From: Mycolicibacterium goodii
GTDB lineage: Bacteria; Actinomycetota; Actinomycetes; Mycobacteriales; Mycobacteriaceae
Direction of reading: 5' to 3'
NCBI RefSeq assembly: GCF_001187505.1
Contig: NZ_CP012150.1
Location: 930,001-994,000, forward strand
DNA length: 64,000 nucleotides
Part shown: positions 7,967-15,642 of the stretch, piece after piece
Layout: each line of letters opens with the position of its first letter
Numbering within the stretch: the first letter of the stretch is position 1
Made by a program: the position numbers and the translations under genes
Notes under the pieces: model-generated
What the model saw: only the letters and a program-made list of their open reading frames with translations
Databases searched by the model: none
Told to the model about the DNA's origin: nothing

Positions 7967-8500
7967 ATGACCGAGGTCCGACGCGATCCCGCCGCCTTGC
8001 TGCGCGGCGCGGCCGTCGGACTCATCACCCCGGCTCTGGCGTTCGCCGCACACGGCGCCGGGGGCGGTGGCCTGCTCGGCGGGGCGGTGCTGGTCCAACT
8101 CACGGTGCTGGCCCTGACCCTGGGTGCGGTGGCCGCCACAACGGGCGCGGCAAACCGGGCCTGCGTGTTGTGGGCGCTGCTCGGCACCGGGCAACTGCTG
8201 GCCCACCTGCTGCTCGCCACGGCGGGCCATCACGACGGGGTGAGCGCGACCCGACCCGGTGCGGTCATGCTGCTGGCACATGCCGTCGCGGTGTCGGTCG
8301 GTGCGCTGCTGATCGCCGGAGGGGCACGATTGTGTGCGGTGATGTCCCGCGCCGTGTCGGTGCCCGCGGCGCCCGTGCATGTGCTGCCCGAGCCCACGAC
8401 ACCGCCGGTGGTGGTCGAGGCCGATCGGCCGTCGCTCGCGGTGCAGTTCCTGGCAGCGTCGATGTCGCACCGAGGTCCACCGGTGGGCGTGCGCGCCTGA
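7967..8500 (+). CDS. small integral membrane protein of the copper cassette
   Basis: A 177-residue protein with about four hydrophobic helices in its first 125 residues (for example LIGGAVLVQLTVLALTLGAV-like segments) and a His-containing loop (LLLATAGHHDGV) that could meet metal. The C-terminal 50 residues are Pro/Val-rich and soluble. It starts 9 bp after the Rv3850 homologue and 32 bp before the YcnI-like gene, so it is probably part of the copper operon. I do not recognise the family by sequence; the copper link is by context. Confidence 0.6.
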   Translation: MTEVRRDPAALLRGAAVGLITPALAFAAHGAGGGGLLGGAVLVQLTVLALTLGAVAATTGAANRACVLWALLGTGQLLAHLLLATAGHHDGVSATRPGAVMLLAHAVAVSVGALLIAGGARLCAVMSRAVSVPAAPVHVLPEPTTPPVVVEADRPSLAVQFLAASMSHRGPPVGVRA

Positions 8501-8532
8501 CCTGTTTCCCGACCTCAGAAAGACCATCAACC

Positions 8533-9252
8533 ATGCAACCCCTACCTGGGGCGCGGTCGCGCGCCCTGATCGCCGCTGCGTCGGCCGCAGCCTTCAGCAC
8601 GGCATCCGTTGCCCTGCTCACCGCGGCGCCCGCCGCGGCCCACGTCCACGTCGACGCCGAGAACCCGGTGCCCGGCACCACCTCGGTGCTCACCTTCCGG
8701 GTTCCCGGTGAGTCCGAAAGTGGTGCGCTGACAACGGAACTGCGCATCGATCTGCCAAACATCACGTCGGTGCGCACCGAGGTGATGCCCGGATGGACGA
8801 CGCGGCTGGACCGCGACGTCGCGGCGGGCACGGTCTCGTCGGTCACCTGGACGGCCGCACCGGGCGTCGGCATCTCGCCCGATCAGTTCGCGCTGTTCAA
8901 GATCTCGGTGCGTCTGCCGCAGACCCCGAACGTGAGCTTCCCGACCACCCAGACCTACTCGGACGGCACCGTGGTGCGCTGGAACCAGAACCCGGGGCCC
9001 GACGGCAGCGAACCCGAGCATCCCGCCCCGCAGCTGACCTTGTCCGGCGCTGCGGGTGAAGGCGGGGCCGACCGGCCCGACCAGACGCACGGCCAGGGCG
9101 CGGCGACGGTGACGTCGGCGCCCGCGGTCGCCGCGCCCGCGGCGGGAACCGAGCATGCGGCGGACAACTCGGCGCGTTGGCTGGCCGGGGCCGCGCTGGC
9201 GGTGTCCGCGGCGGCGGTTGCGGTCGCGCTGACGGCAAGGCGCCGGTCATGA
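8533..9252 (+). CDS. YcnI-like (DUF1775) exported copper-binding protein
   Basis: After a signal peptide ending in APAAAH, the mature protein begins with His (HVHVDAENPVPG), the hallmark of YcnI/DUF1775 proteins, in which the N-terminal His coordinates copper. The domain continues with TFRVPGES, LPQTPN and VVRWNQ, matching the beta-sandwich family, up to about residue 175. A Pro/Ala linker and C-terminal transmembrane helix (WLAGAALAVSAAAVAVALTA) with a basic tail anchor it outside the membrane. Length is 239 residues. It overlaps the CopC-like gene by four bases (ATGA), so they are co-translated. The likely role is extracytoplasmic copper delivery. Confidence 0.88.
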   Translation: MQPLPGARSRALIAAASAAAFSTASVALLTAAPAAAHVHVDAENPVPGTTSVLTFRVPGESESGALTTELRIDLPNITSVRTEVMPGWTTRLDRDVAAGTVSSVTWTAAPGVGISPDQFALFKISVRLPQTPNVSFPTTQTYSDGTVVRWNQNPGPDGSEPEHPAPQLTLSGAAGEGGADRPDQTHGQGAATVTSAPAVAAPAAGTEHAADNSARWLAGAALAVSAAAVAVALTARRRS

Positions 9253-9755
9253 GGCGGCTGCTGGCTGTCGCGCTGGCGGCGTTCACCATGGTCGCGGCGT
9301 CGCTGGCCGGAGCCGGTGTCGCGTCGGCGCACGCCACCCGCATCGCGACCGATCCCGCCGAGAACGCGTCGCTGACCGAGTCGCCGCAACGGGTCAGCGC
9401 GACATTCAACGAGTCGATGCAGCAGGCGTTCGCCGCGATGACCGTCGTCGGCCCGGACGGCAACCTGTGGTCCACCGGGGACCCGCAGGTCCAGGGCGCG
9501 GTGGTCAGCGTCGCGGTCCGCCCGCTGGGGCCGGCAGGCACCTACACCGTGAACTACCGGGCCACCTCGGCCGACGGGCATGTGGTGTCCGGGTCGTGGT
9601 CATTCGAGCTGACGGTCGCCGGAGCCGGCACCCCCGGCCCCACGGCCGCGGCACCCGAGCCCGCTGACGACGGCCTGCCGGTGTGGCCGTTCGTGGTGGT
9701 GGCCGTGCTGATCGTCGGCGGCGGAGTGTGGTGGGCGGCCAGGCGACGGTCCTGA
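9249..9755 (+). CDS. CopC-domain periplasmic copper-binding protein
   Basis: The 168-residue protein has a signal peptide (residues 1-29) cleaved before HATRIATDPAENASL; the mature N-terminal His is the classical CopC copper ligand. The domain contains the family motif YRATSADGHVVSGSW around residues 101-115, with a second conserved His. A Pro/Ala linker and C-terminal helix (VWPFVVVAVLIVGGGVWW) anchor it. It sits between YcnI-like and CopD-like genes with overlapping reading frames on both sides. CopC proteins hand copper to CopD for import or hold it outside the membrane. Confidence 0.92.
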   Translation: MRRLLAVALAAFTMVAASLAGAGVASAHATRIATDPAENASLTESPQRVSATFNESMQQAFAAMTVVGPDGNLWSTGDPQVQGAVVSVAVRPLGPAGTYTVNYRATSADGHVVSGSWSFELTVAGAGTPGPTAAAPEPADDGLPVWPFVVVAVLIVGGGVWWAARRRS

Positions 9756-10672
9756 CCCGGCGTTCGGTTGCGGGCGGCGGCCTCGTGGTCGCCGCGGCGT
9801 CGGTGATCGCGTGGGCGCTGGCGTACCCGCAGAGCCCGTTGGGTGGTTCGATGGTCCGCGCCCTCGCCGATTCCGCGGCGGTCGTCACCCTCGGGCTGGC
9901 GTGCGTTCCGTTCCTCGACGACGCGCGGCACCGCGCCGATCTCGGCCGCAGCGCGGCCAGACCGCTGGCGGCGGCCGCCGCGGTCTGGGCGGTGGCCGAG
10001 TTGGTACGCCTGGTGGTGGTGGCCGCGCAGGCCGCGGGAATGTCGGTGCAGCACGTCGGCGTGCGCACGGTCGCCGAGTTCGCCTGGTTCACCGCGGTGG
10101 GGCGCTCCGGCCTGGTGAGCATCGTGGCCGCCCTCGCGGTCTGCGGCGTCACACTGCTCGGCTCACGGGTCGCGGCGGGCGTCATGGCGAGCATCGGGCT
10201 CTCGGCGGCCGGGATGGCGGCGCGGACACTGGCCGGGCACCTCGCGGAGAGCCCGCTCGGCGGGTTGGCGGTGGCCGTGCACGCGCTCGCCGCCGCGCTG
10301 TGGTGCGGCGTGCTTGCCGCGCTCGTGCTCACCGTGACCCACCGCGGGCAGTGGGCGCGGGTGCTGCCGCGTTTCTCTCAGCTGGCGCTGGGATGCGTGG
10401 CGGTGCTGCTCGTGGCCGGGACCGTCGGGGCGCTGGTGCGGCTGCAGTCGCCGATCGACCTGGTCAGCACGGGGTATGGCCGGTTGTTGACCGCGAAGAT
10501 CGTGGTGACCGTCGGGCTGATGGTGCTGGCGTGGCGCAACCGGGCGGGTTGGTTGCCCGCGGCGCGGGCGCATCGCAGCAGCGCCGGCCTGTCGCGGCGA
10601 CGGTCGCTGATCGAGCTGGCCGTCATGACCGTGGTGGTGACCTTCGCCGCGGCGCTGGCCGTCACCGGGTGA
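9731..10672 (+). CDS. CopD-family copper transport membrane protein
   Basis: About eight transmembrane helices over 313 residues, including the CopD-typical VHALAAALWCGVLAALVL and TAKIVVTVGLMVLAWRNR segments with the conserved histidine. The start is a GTG at 9731 (another GTG at 9728), inside the end of the CopC-like gene, giving translational coupling. CopD proteins are thought to move copper across the membrane together with CopC. The YcnI-CopC-CopD set lies between the Rv3850 and Rv3852 homologues, where I recall no such cassette in M. tuberculosis. Confidence 0.88.
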   Translation: MGGQATVLTRRSVAGGGLVVAAASVIAWALAYPQSPLGGSMVRALADSAAVVTLGLACVPFLDDARHRADLGRSAARPLAAAAAVWAVAELVRLVVVAAQAAGMSVQHVGVRTVAEFAWFTAVGRSGLVSIVAALAVCGVTLLGSRVAAGVMASIGLSAAGMAARTLAGHLAESPLGGLAVAVHALAAALWCGVLAALVLTVTHRGQWARVLPRFSQLALGCVAVLLVAGTVGALVRLQSPIDLVSTGYGRLLTAKIVVTVGLMVLAWRNRAGWLPAARAHRSSAGLSRRRSLIELAVMTVVVTFAAALAVTG

Positions 10673-10761
10673 CGATGCGGCGGCCTGGCATGATGGAACC
10701 ACTGCCGGCCACATCTCACCGCGCTGGCGCGGACCGACACACCGCAGAGGAGCAGCCCAGA

Positions 10762-11256
10762 ATGGCAGAGCAGCAGGACCGTCCCGCCGACAATTCCCAG
10801 ACGCCGGCCGGGTCAGCCGGCGCGTCGGGCGGCGACGACTCTGCGTCACCGGCTCAGCCCGCTCCCCCGGCCAAGAAGGCACCCGCGAAGAAGGCCCCGG
10901 CCAAGAAGGCACCCGCCAAGAAAGCTCCGGCCAAGGCCGCCAAGAAGGCACCCGCCAAGAAGGCCCCGGCGAAGAAGGCTCCGGCGAAGAAAGCCGAACC
11001 CGCCAAGGCGGCCGAACCCGCACCCGCCGAGGAGCCGACCGCGCCGCCCGCCGACGAACTGGCGGCGGCTGCGGAAGAGGTTGCCGCCCAAGCCAAGTCG
11101 ACGGTGGAGGCGGCGCCCAACCCGGTGTCGGGTCCGGTGCCCGTTCCGGTGGAGGAGCAGCACTCCACCCGGTTCCCGGTGGGGCCCACGATCGCCGCGG
11201 TGATCATGATCGCGTTGCTGGTGATCACCGCCCGGCGCCGCGGCGGGCACGACTGA
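10762..11256 (+). CDS. hns: H-NS-like Lys/Ala/Pro-rich protein with C-terminal membrane helix (Rv3852-like)
   Basis: The 164-residue protein has a short acidic N-terminus, then about ten KKAPA units (residues 37-75) resembling eukaryotic histone H1 tails. A Pro/Glu region and a final transmembrane helix (VGPTIAAVIMIALLVITA) with a basic end follow. M. tuberculosis Rv3852 has the same design: a DNA-binding PAKKA tail and a membrane anchor. It is named Hns although unrelated to enterobacterial H-NS. It is longer than Rv3852 (134 residues) because of the repeats. It immediately precedes rraA, as in M. tuberculosis. A role in tethering DNA to the membrane is inference. Confidence 0.88.
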   Translation: MAEQQDRPADNSQTPAGSAGASGGDDSASPAQPAPPAKKAPAKKAPAKKAPAKKAPAKAAKKAPAKKAPAKKAPAKKAEPAKAAEPAPAEEPTAPPADELAAAAEEVAAQAKSTVEAAPNPVSGPVPVPVEEQHSTRFPVGPTIAAVIMIALLVITARRRGGHD

Positions 11257-11285
11257 CGCCGCGGACGGCCTGAGATAATCGCGGG

Positions 11286-11765
11286 GTGAGTATCGAACCC
11301 CGCGCCACCGCCGATCTTGTCGACGAGATCTATCCCGATGTTCGCAGCTGTGATCTGCAATTGCAGAACTACGGCGGGAAGACCATGTTCGCAGGCCCGA
11401 TCACCACGGTGCGCTGCTTCGAGGACAACGCGCTGCTGAAGTCGATCCTGTCGACGCCGGGTGACGGCGGGGTGCTCGTGGTCGACGGCGACGGCTCCCT
11501 GCACACCGCGCTGGTGGGCGACATCATCGCCGGACTGGCCGCCGATAACGGTTGGTCGGGTGTGATCGTCAACGGTGCGGTGCGCGACGCCGCCGCGCTG
11601 CGCACGATCGACGTCGGCATCAAGGCCTTGGGCACCAATCCGCGCAAGGGCACCAAGACCGGTGCGGGCGAACGCGATGTCGAGGTCAGTTTCGGCGGGG
11701 TGACCTTCGCCCCCGGTGAGGTCGCCTACTGCGACGAGGACGGCATCGTCGTCGTCCGCCCGTGA
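11286..11765 (+). CDS. rraA: RraA-like protein (RNase E inhibitor fold; Rv3853 homologue)
   Basis: The 159-residue protein matches RraA over its full length, including [11 protein letters not shown] near the start, the loop [13 protein letters not shown], and [15 protein letters not shown]. RraA binds and inhibits RNase E in enterobacteria. The same fold includes class II aldolases and was formerly called MenG, so the true role in mycobacteria is open. The start is GTG at 11286. It is the last gene before a long palindromic terminator and lies opposite ethA. Confidence 0.92.
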   Translation: MSIEPRATADLVDEIYPDVRSCDLQLQNYGGKTMFAGPITTVRCFEDNALLKSILSTPGDGGVLVVDGDGSLHTALVGDIIAGLAADNGWSGVIVNGAVRDAAALRTIDVGIKALGTNPRKGTKTGAGERDVEVSFGGVTFAPGEVAYCDEDGIVVVRP

Positions 11766-11776
11766 CATTTCTCTCG

Positions 11777-11834
11777 CGAGCAGACACAAAACTTCCCTTT
11801 TTCGCGTGAAAAAGGGAAGTTTTGCGTCTGCTCG
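11777..11834. terminator. long palindrome, bidirectional terminator between rraA and ethA
   Basis: Arms 11777-11802 and 11809-11834 pair over 25 of 26 positions (single A/C mismatch at 11786/11825) around a 6-base CGCGTG loop. TTTTT and AAAAA tracts sit on either side of the loop rather than after the stem, so it is not a textbook intrinsic terminator. Its place between two gene ends suggests bidirectional transcription stop or RNA 3'-end protection. Confidence 0.8.
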
Positions 11835-11843
11835 GCAAGGAAC

Positions 11844-13322
11844 TCAGGAGGACGAAGCCGGCACTGCCGCACGGTGTTTGGTGAAGTGCAGAGATTCCTC
11901 GTCGACCTTGTCGTAGCGGATCATCCGCAGATCGAAGAAGTAGTTCTGCTTGAGCCGCCACGGGGCCCGCGACCCGGACTTGGGCAGGCTGTCCATGGCA
12001 CGGCGGAAGTAGCCGGGGTTGAAGTCCATGAAGGGCAACTCGTCGACGTCGCCGCCGGGATGCTGCGGTTCGACGCGGTCAAACCCGTTGGCGTCCATGT
12101 AGTTCAGCACGCGGCAGATGAATTCCGACACCAGATCGGCCTTCAGCGTCCATGAGGCGTTGGTGTAGCCGAAGGTGATCGCCATGTTCGGCACACCCGA
12201 GAGCATCAGACCCTTGTAGGTCATGGTCCTGGTCAGGTCGACCTCTTCACCGTTGCGGGTCAGGCTCGCGCCGCCGAACAGCTGCATGTTCAAACCCGTT
12301 GCGGTGATGATGATGTCGGCCGTCAGCTGCTCACCGGAGGTGAGCTTGATGCCGGTCTCGGTGAACCGGTCGATGGTGTCGGTGACGACGTCGGCCTTGC
12401 CCGCCCTGATGGTCTTGAACAGATCCCCGTTGGGCGCCAGGCACAATCGCTCGTCCCACGGGTTGTAGCGAGGTCCGAAGTGCTTCTGCACGTCGAATCC
12501 CTCGGGCAGCCGGCGCTGGGCCATGGTCATGAGCGTCTTGCGCATGTAGTTGGGGAACTTCCGCGACAACTGGTACTGCGCGGTGCTGAACGCGATGGCC
12601 TTCCACCGGTTGACGAAGTGCGCGAGGTTCTTCGGCAGGTACTTGTTGGTCTTCTCGGCGACCGGGTCGACCAGGGGCAGCGCCCCGATGTAGGTCGGTG
12701 ACCGCTGCAGCATCGTGACGTGCCCGGCCCCGCCCTTGACCAGCGACGGGATCAGCGTCACGGCGGTGGCTCCCGAACCGATGACGACGATCTTCTTGCC
12801 CGCGTAGTCGAGATCCTCGGGCCAGTGCTGCGGGTGGATGATCTGCCCCGCGAAGTCGTCGGCGCCGGGAAACTCCGGCGAGTAGCCCTGGTCGTAGTTG
12901 TAGTAGCCGCTGCACACCGACAGGAATCCCGCGGTGATCTGCTTCTGCTCGCCGTCGGCCTCGACGGTGAGCGTCCAGCGGTTCTCGGTGTCCGACCAGT
13001 CGGCGCCCAGCACCCGGTGGTTGGTCCGGATGTGCTTGTCGATGCCGTTTTCCTGGGCGGCCTCGTTGATGTAGTTCCAGATCGACGGGCCGTCGGCGAT
13101 CGATTTGGCCGAGGTCCACGGCTTGAACCGGAAGCCGAGGGTGAACATGTCGGAGTCGGAGCGGATGCCCGGGTATTTGAACAGGTCCCAGGTGCCGCCG
13201 ATGTTGGCCCGGCGCTCCAGGATCACGTAGCTCTTCGTCGGGCAGCGCTCCTGCAGGTGCCAGGCGGTGCTGATGCCGGAGATCCCTGCACCGACGATCA
13301 CGACGTCGAAATGTTCGGTCAT
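11844..13322 (-). CDS. ethA: EthA, FAD/NADPH Baeyer-Villiger monooxygenase
   Basis: The 492-residue protein is a flavin monooxygenase that inserts oxygen into ketones; in M. tuberculosis EthA (489 residues) also activates ethionamide. Visible motifs are the FAD Rossmann loop GAGISG (11-16), the Baeyer-Villiger fingerprint FAGQIIHPQHWP (157-168), and the NADPH loop GSGATA (182-187). The start ATG at 13322 faces ethR across 77 bp. The gene is expected to be repressed by EthR through the operator at 13336-13390, which begins 14 bp upstream of the start codon. The C-terminus ends just inside the long palindrome shared with rraA. Confidence 0.96.
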   Translation of the reverse strand: MTEHFDVVIVGAGISGISTAWHLQERCPTKSYVILERRANIGGTWDLFKYPGIRSDSDMFTLGFRFKPWTSAKSIADGPSIWNYINEAAQENGIDKHIRTNHRVLGADWSDTENRWTLTVEADGEQKQITAGFLSVCSGYYNYDQGYSPEFPGADDFAGQIIHPQHWPEDLDYAGKKIVVIGSGATAVTLIPSLVKGGAGHVTMLQRSPTYIGALPLVDPVAEKTNKYLPKNLAHFVNRWKAIAFSTAQYQLSRKFPNYMRKTLMTMAQRRLPEGFDVQKHFGPRYNPWDERLCLAPNGDLFKTIRAGKADVVTDTIDRFTETGIKLTSGEQLTADIIITATGLNMQLFGGASLTRNGEEVDLTRTMTYKGLMLSGVPNMAITFGYTNASWTLKADLVSEFICRVLNYMDANGFDRVEPQHPGGDVDELPFMDFNPGYFRRAMDSLPKSGSRAPWRLKQNYFFDLRMIRYDKVDEESLHFTKHRAAVPASSS

Positions 13323-13335
13323 GGGACCGACGGTA

Positions 13336-13390
13336 TCAACGCGGCGTCGATGCAGTCAACAGCGTGTTGATGAGTTCGACGCGGTGTTAA
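13336..13390. promoter_or_regulatory. EthR operator: three 15-bp inverted repeats at 20-bp steps
   Basis: Three units of the form TCRAC-N5-GTYRA lie at 13336-13350 (TCAAC..GTCGA), 13356-13370 (TCAAC..GTTGA) and 13376-13390 (TCGAC..GTTAA). They are spaced exactly 20 bp start to start. Together they span 55 bp, the length of the published M. tuberculosis EthR operator, on which EthR is reported to assemble as an octamer. Confidence 0.88.
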
Positions 13391-13399
13391 GCTGCTGAG

Positions 13400-14053
13400 G
13401 TGACCATCGCCAGCCAGACCCGTGCGCCCCGCGGCCGCCGTTCGGCGCGCCCGTCGGGGGATGACCGGGAGGCCGCGATCCTGGCGACGGCCCAGCGCCT
13501 GCTGGAGACCAAGAAGTTCGCCGACATCTCCGTCGATGACCTGGCCAAGGGCGCCGGGATCTCGCGGCCGACGTTCTACTTCTATTTCCCGTCGAAGGAA
13601 GCGGTGCTGCTGTCGCTGCTCGATCCGTTGATCAAGCGGGCCGACACCGGCTTCGACAACGCCGTGGAGAGCATGCCCGCCGACCCGCAACGGGCGATCC
13701 GGCGCGGTATCGAGATCTTCTTCGACTCGTTCGGATCCCATCCCGCCACCGCCCGCGCCGGCTCCGAGGCGCTCAACAGCAGTCCGGAGTTCAAGGAGTT
13801 CTGGGCGGGTCTGATGCAGAAGTGGATCGCCGCGACCGCGGCGCTGATCACCGCCGAGCGCGAGCGCGGCGCGGCCCCGGACACCATCCCGGCGCTCGAT
13901 CTGGCGACGTCGCTGAACCTCATGAACGAGCGGACGATGATGGCGGCGCTGTCCGACGAGCAACCCGGCGTCGCACCCGAGAAGGTCGTCGACACCCTCA
14001 CCCACATCTGGCTCAACAGCATCTACGGCACCTCCCCCGCCGGAACGGCGTAG
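13400..14053 (+). CDS. ethR: EthR, TetR-family repressor of ethA
   Basis: The 217-residue protein has a TetR DNA-binding head (residues about 24-70: DREAAILATAQRLL ... ISVDDLAKGAGISRPTFYFYFPSKEAV) and a helical ligand domain. The sequence around SLNLMNERTMMAALSDE matches M. tuberculosis EthR, whose ligand pocket binds hydrophobic molecules that release DNA. Start GTG at 13400, immediately after the operator, so it should also repress itself. The first 20 residues are Arg-rich and disordered as in other EthR proteins. Confidence 0.96.
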   Translation: MTIASQTRAPRGRRSARPSGDDREAAILATAQRLLETKKFADISVDDLAKGAGISRPTFYFYFPSKEAVLLSLLDPLIKRADTGFDNAVESMPADPQRAIRRGIEIFFDSFGSHPATARAGSEALNSSPEFKEFWAGLMQKWIAATAALITAERERGAAPDTIPALDLATSLNLMNERTMMAALSDEQPGVAPEKVVDTLTHIWLNSIYGTSPAGTA

Positions 14054-14082
14054 CCGGCTCTCGTATCTGTCGCCCATCGATG

Positions 14083-14096
14083 CGAACATATGTTCG
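14083..14096. promoter_or_regulatory. SOS (LexA) box-like palindrome at the dinB start
   Basis: CGAACATATGTTCG is a perfect 14-bp palindrome of the form CGAAC-N4-GTTCG, the core of the mycobacterial LexA box (TCGAAC-N4-GTTCGA). It overlaps the ATG at 14090. The outermost bases (G and T) differ from the consensus. Confidence 0.6.
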
Positions 14097-15301
14097 TGTC
14101 CGGTGTCCCGTCCGCGAGCATCCTGCACGCCGACCTCGACTCGTTCTACGCCTCGGTCGAGCAGCGCGACGATCCGGCGCTGCGCGGACGGCCCGTGATC
14201 GTCGGCGGCGGTGTGGTGCTCGCGGCCAGCTACGAGGCCAAGGCCTACGGCGTCCGCACAGCAATGAGCGGCGGCCAGGCCCGTGCGCTGTGCCCGCAGG
14301 CCATCGTCGTCCCGCCCCGGATGGCGGCCTACTCGCAGGCCAGCAAGGACGTGTTCGCGGTCTTCCACGACACCACGCCGCTGGTGGAACCGCTGTCGGT
14401 GGACGAGGCGTTCCTCGACGTGTCCGGTCTGGCGCGGGTGTCGGGCACCCCGGTGCAGATCGCGACGCGGTTGCGCGCCCAGGTCCGCGAGCGCGTCGGC
14501 CTGCCGATCACCGTCGGCATCGCCCGCACCAAATTCCTCGCCAAGGTCGCCAGTCAGGAGGGCAAGCCCGACGGGCTGCTGTTGGTGCCGCCGGACCGCG
14601 AACTGGCGTTCCTGCACCCACTTCCGGTGCGTCGACTGTGGGGCGTCGGCGCCAAGACCGCCGAGAAACTGCGCGCCCACGGCATCGAGACGGTGGCCGA
14701 CGTCGCCGAACTGTCGGAGGCGACGTTGGGCGGCATGGTCGGCGGCGCGATGGGCCGTCAGCTGTTCGCGTTGTCGCACAACATCGATCGGCGCCGGGTC
14801 ACCCCGGGGGTACGACGCAGTTCGGTCGGCGCGCAGCGCGCGCTGGGCCGGCGCGGCAACTCCATGTCCGCCGACGAGGTCGACGCCGTCGTGGTCAACC
14901 TCGTCGACCGGATCACCCGACGCATGCGCGCCGCCGGACGCACCGGCCGCACCGTGGTACTGCGGCTGCGGTTCGACGACTACGGACGCGCCACCCGGTC
15001 GCACACCATGCCGCGGGCCACCGCGTCGACCGACGTGATCCTCTGCACGGCAAGGGAACTCGTCGCCTCGGCGGCACCGCTGATCGCCGCACGCGGGCTC
15101 ACCCTGATCGGGTTCGCGGTGTCCAACATCGACCGCGGGGGCAGCATGCAGTTGGAACTGCCGTTCGCCGAACAGCCGGACCCGGTGGCGATCGATTCGG
15201 CCATCGATCGGGTGCGCCTGCGGTTCGGCAACGCAGTGTTGACGCGCGGCGTGTTGGTCGGTCGTGATCCGGGCCTGGAGATGCCCATGCTGCCGGACTG
15301 A
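14090..15301 (+). CDS. dinB: Y-family DNA polymerase IV (DinB/DinP)
   Basis: The 403-residue protein is a translesion polymerase. It has the N-terminal catalytic motif HADLDSFYASVEQ, the palm motif PLSVDEAFLDVSG with paired acidic residues, a helix-hairpin-helix region (LWGVGAKTAEKLRAHGIETV), and a little-finger domain. Near the C-terminus QLELPF is a beta-clamp-binding motif. M. smegmatis has three DinB paralogues; from context this would be the one next to ethR, sometimes called DinB3. The ATG at 14090 lies inside an SOS-box-like palindrome; a GTG at 14096 is an alternative start that keeps all motifs. Confidence 0.93.
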   Translation: MFVSGVPSASILHADLDSFYASVEQRDDPALRGRPVIVGGGVVLAASYEAKAYGVRTAMSGGQARALCPQAIVVPPRMAAYSQASKDVFAVFHDTTPLVEPLSVDEAFLDVSGLARVSGTPVQIATRLRAQVRERVGLPITVGIARTKFLAKVASQEGKPDGLLLVPPDRELAFLHPLPVRRLWGVGAKTAEKLRAHGIETVADVAELSEATLGGMVGGAMGRQLFALSHNIDRRRVTPGVRRSSVGAQRALGRRGNSMSADEVDAVVVNLVDRITRRMRAAGRTGRTVVLRLRFDDYGRATRSHTMPRATASTDVILCTARELVASAAPLIAARGLTLIGFAVSNIDRGGSMQLELPFAEQPDPVAIDSAIDRVRLRFGNAVLTRGVLVGRDPGLEMPMLPD

Positions 15302-15357
15302 CGGATTTGAGTAGTCTCACGCATCCGCCCGTCGGCGCGGGCGGTCAGGCTGTCGGC

Positions 15358-15642
15358 ATGAACGCAATCACCGACACCACCAGGGTCACCGCCGCATTCT
15401 TCATGCAGGCCGCCATCGCCTTCGGCGTCAGTCTCGTCGGACTGCTCGGCGGCATCCTGTTCCTGCCGATCGACATGTGGCAGCGCATGTTTCTCGCCAT
15501 GTCCGCACTGTTCGTCGTCACCAGCGCCTTCACGCTTGCCAAGGTGATCCGCGATCAGCACGAGGCCGCCACCATCCGGGTGCGGCTGGATGAGGCGCGT
15601 ATGGAAAAGCTTCTGGCCGAACATGATCCGTTCGGCACCTGA
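15358..15642 (+). CDS. YiaA/YiaB-type two-helix membrane protein
   Basis: The 94-residue protein has two transmembrane helices (about residues 10-35 and 40-62) separated by FLPIDMWQRM, then a charged tail. This is the YiaAB two-helix domain pattern; these are inner-membrane proteins of unknown function. The ATG at 15358 is preferred over an in-frame TTG at 15307 because the upstream codons add a Gly/Pro-rich non-family segment. It is convergent with the PHP gene, whose stop codon begins at the next base. Confidence 0.8.
   Translation: MNAITDTTRVTAAFFMQAAIAFGVSLVGLLGGILFLPIDMWQRMFLAMSALFVVTSAFTLAKVIRDQHEAATIRVRLDEARMEKLLAEHDPFGT

Noticed and set aside
10870..11000. Tandem repeat or mobile element
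   Set aside because: It is the KKAPA coding array of the H-NS-like protein.
13319..15004. A 561-codon minus-strand frame over ethR and dinB
   Set aside because: Shadow of two well-recognised genes; no domain seen.
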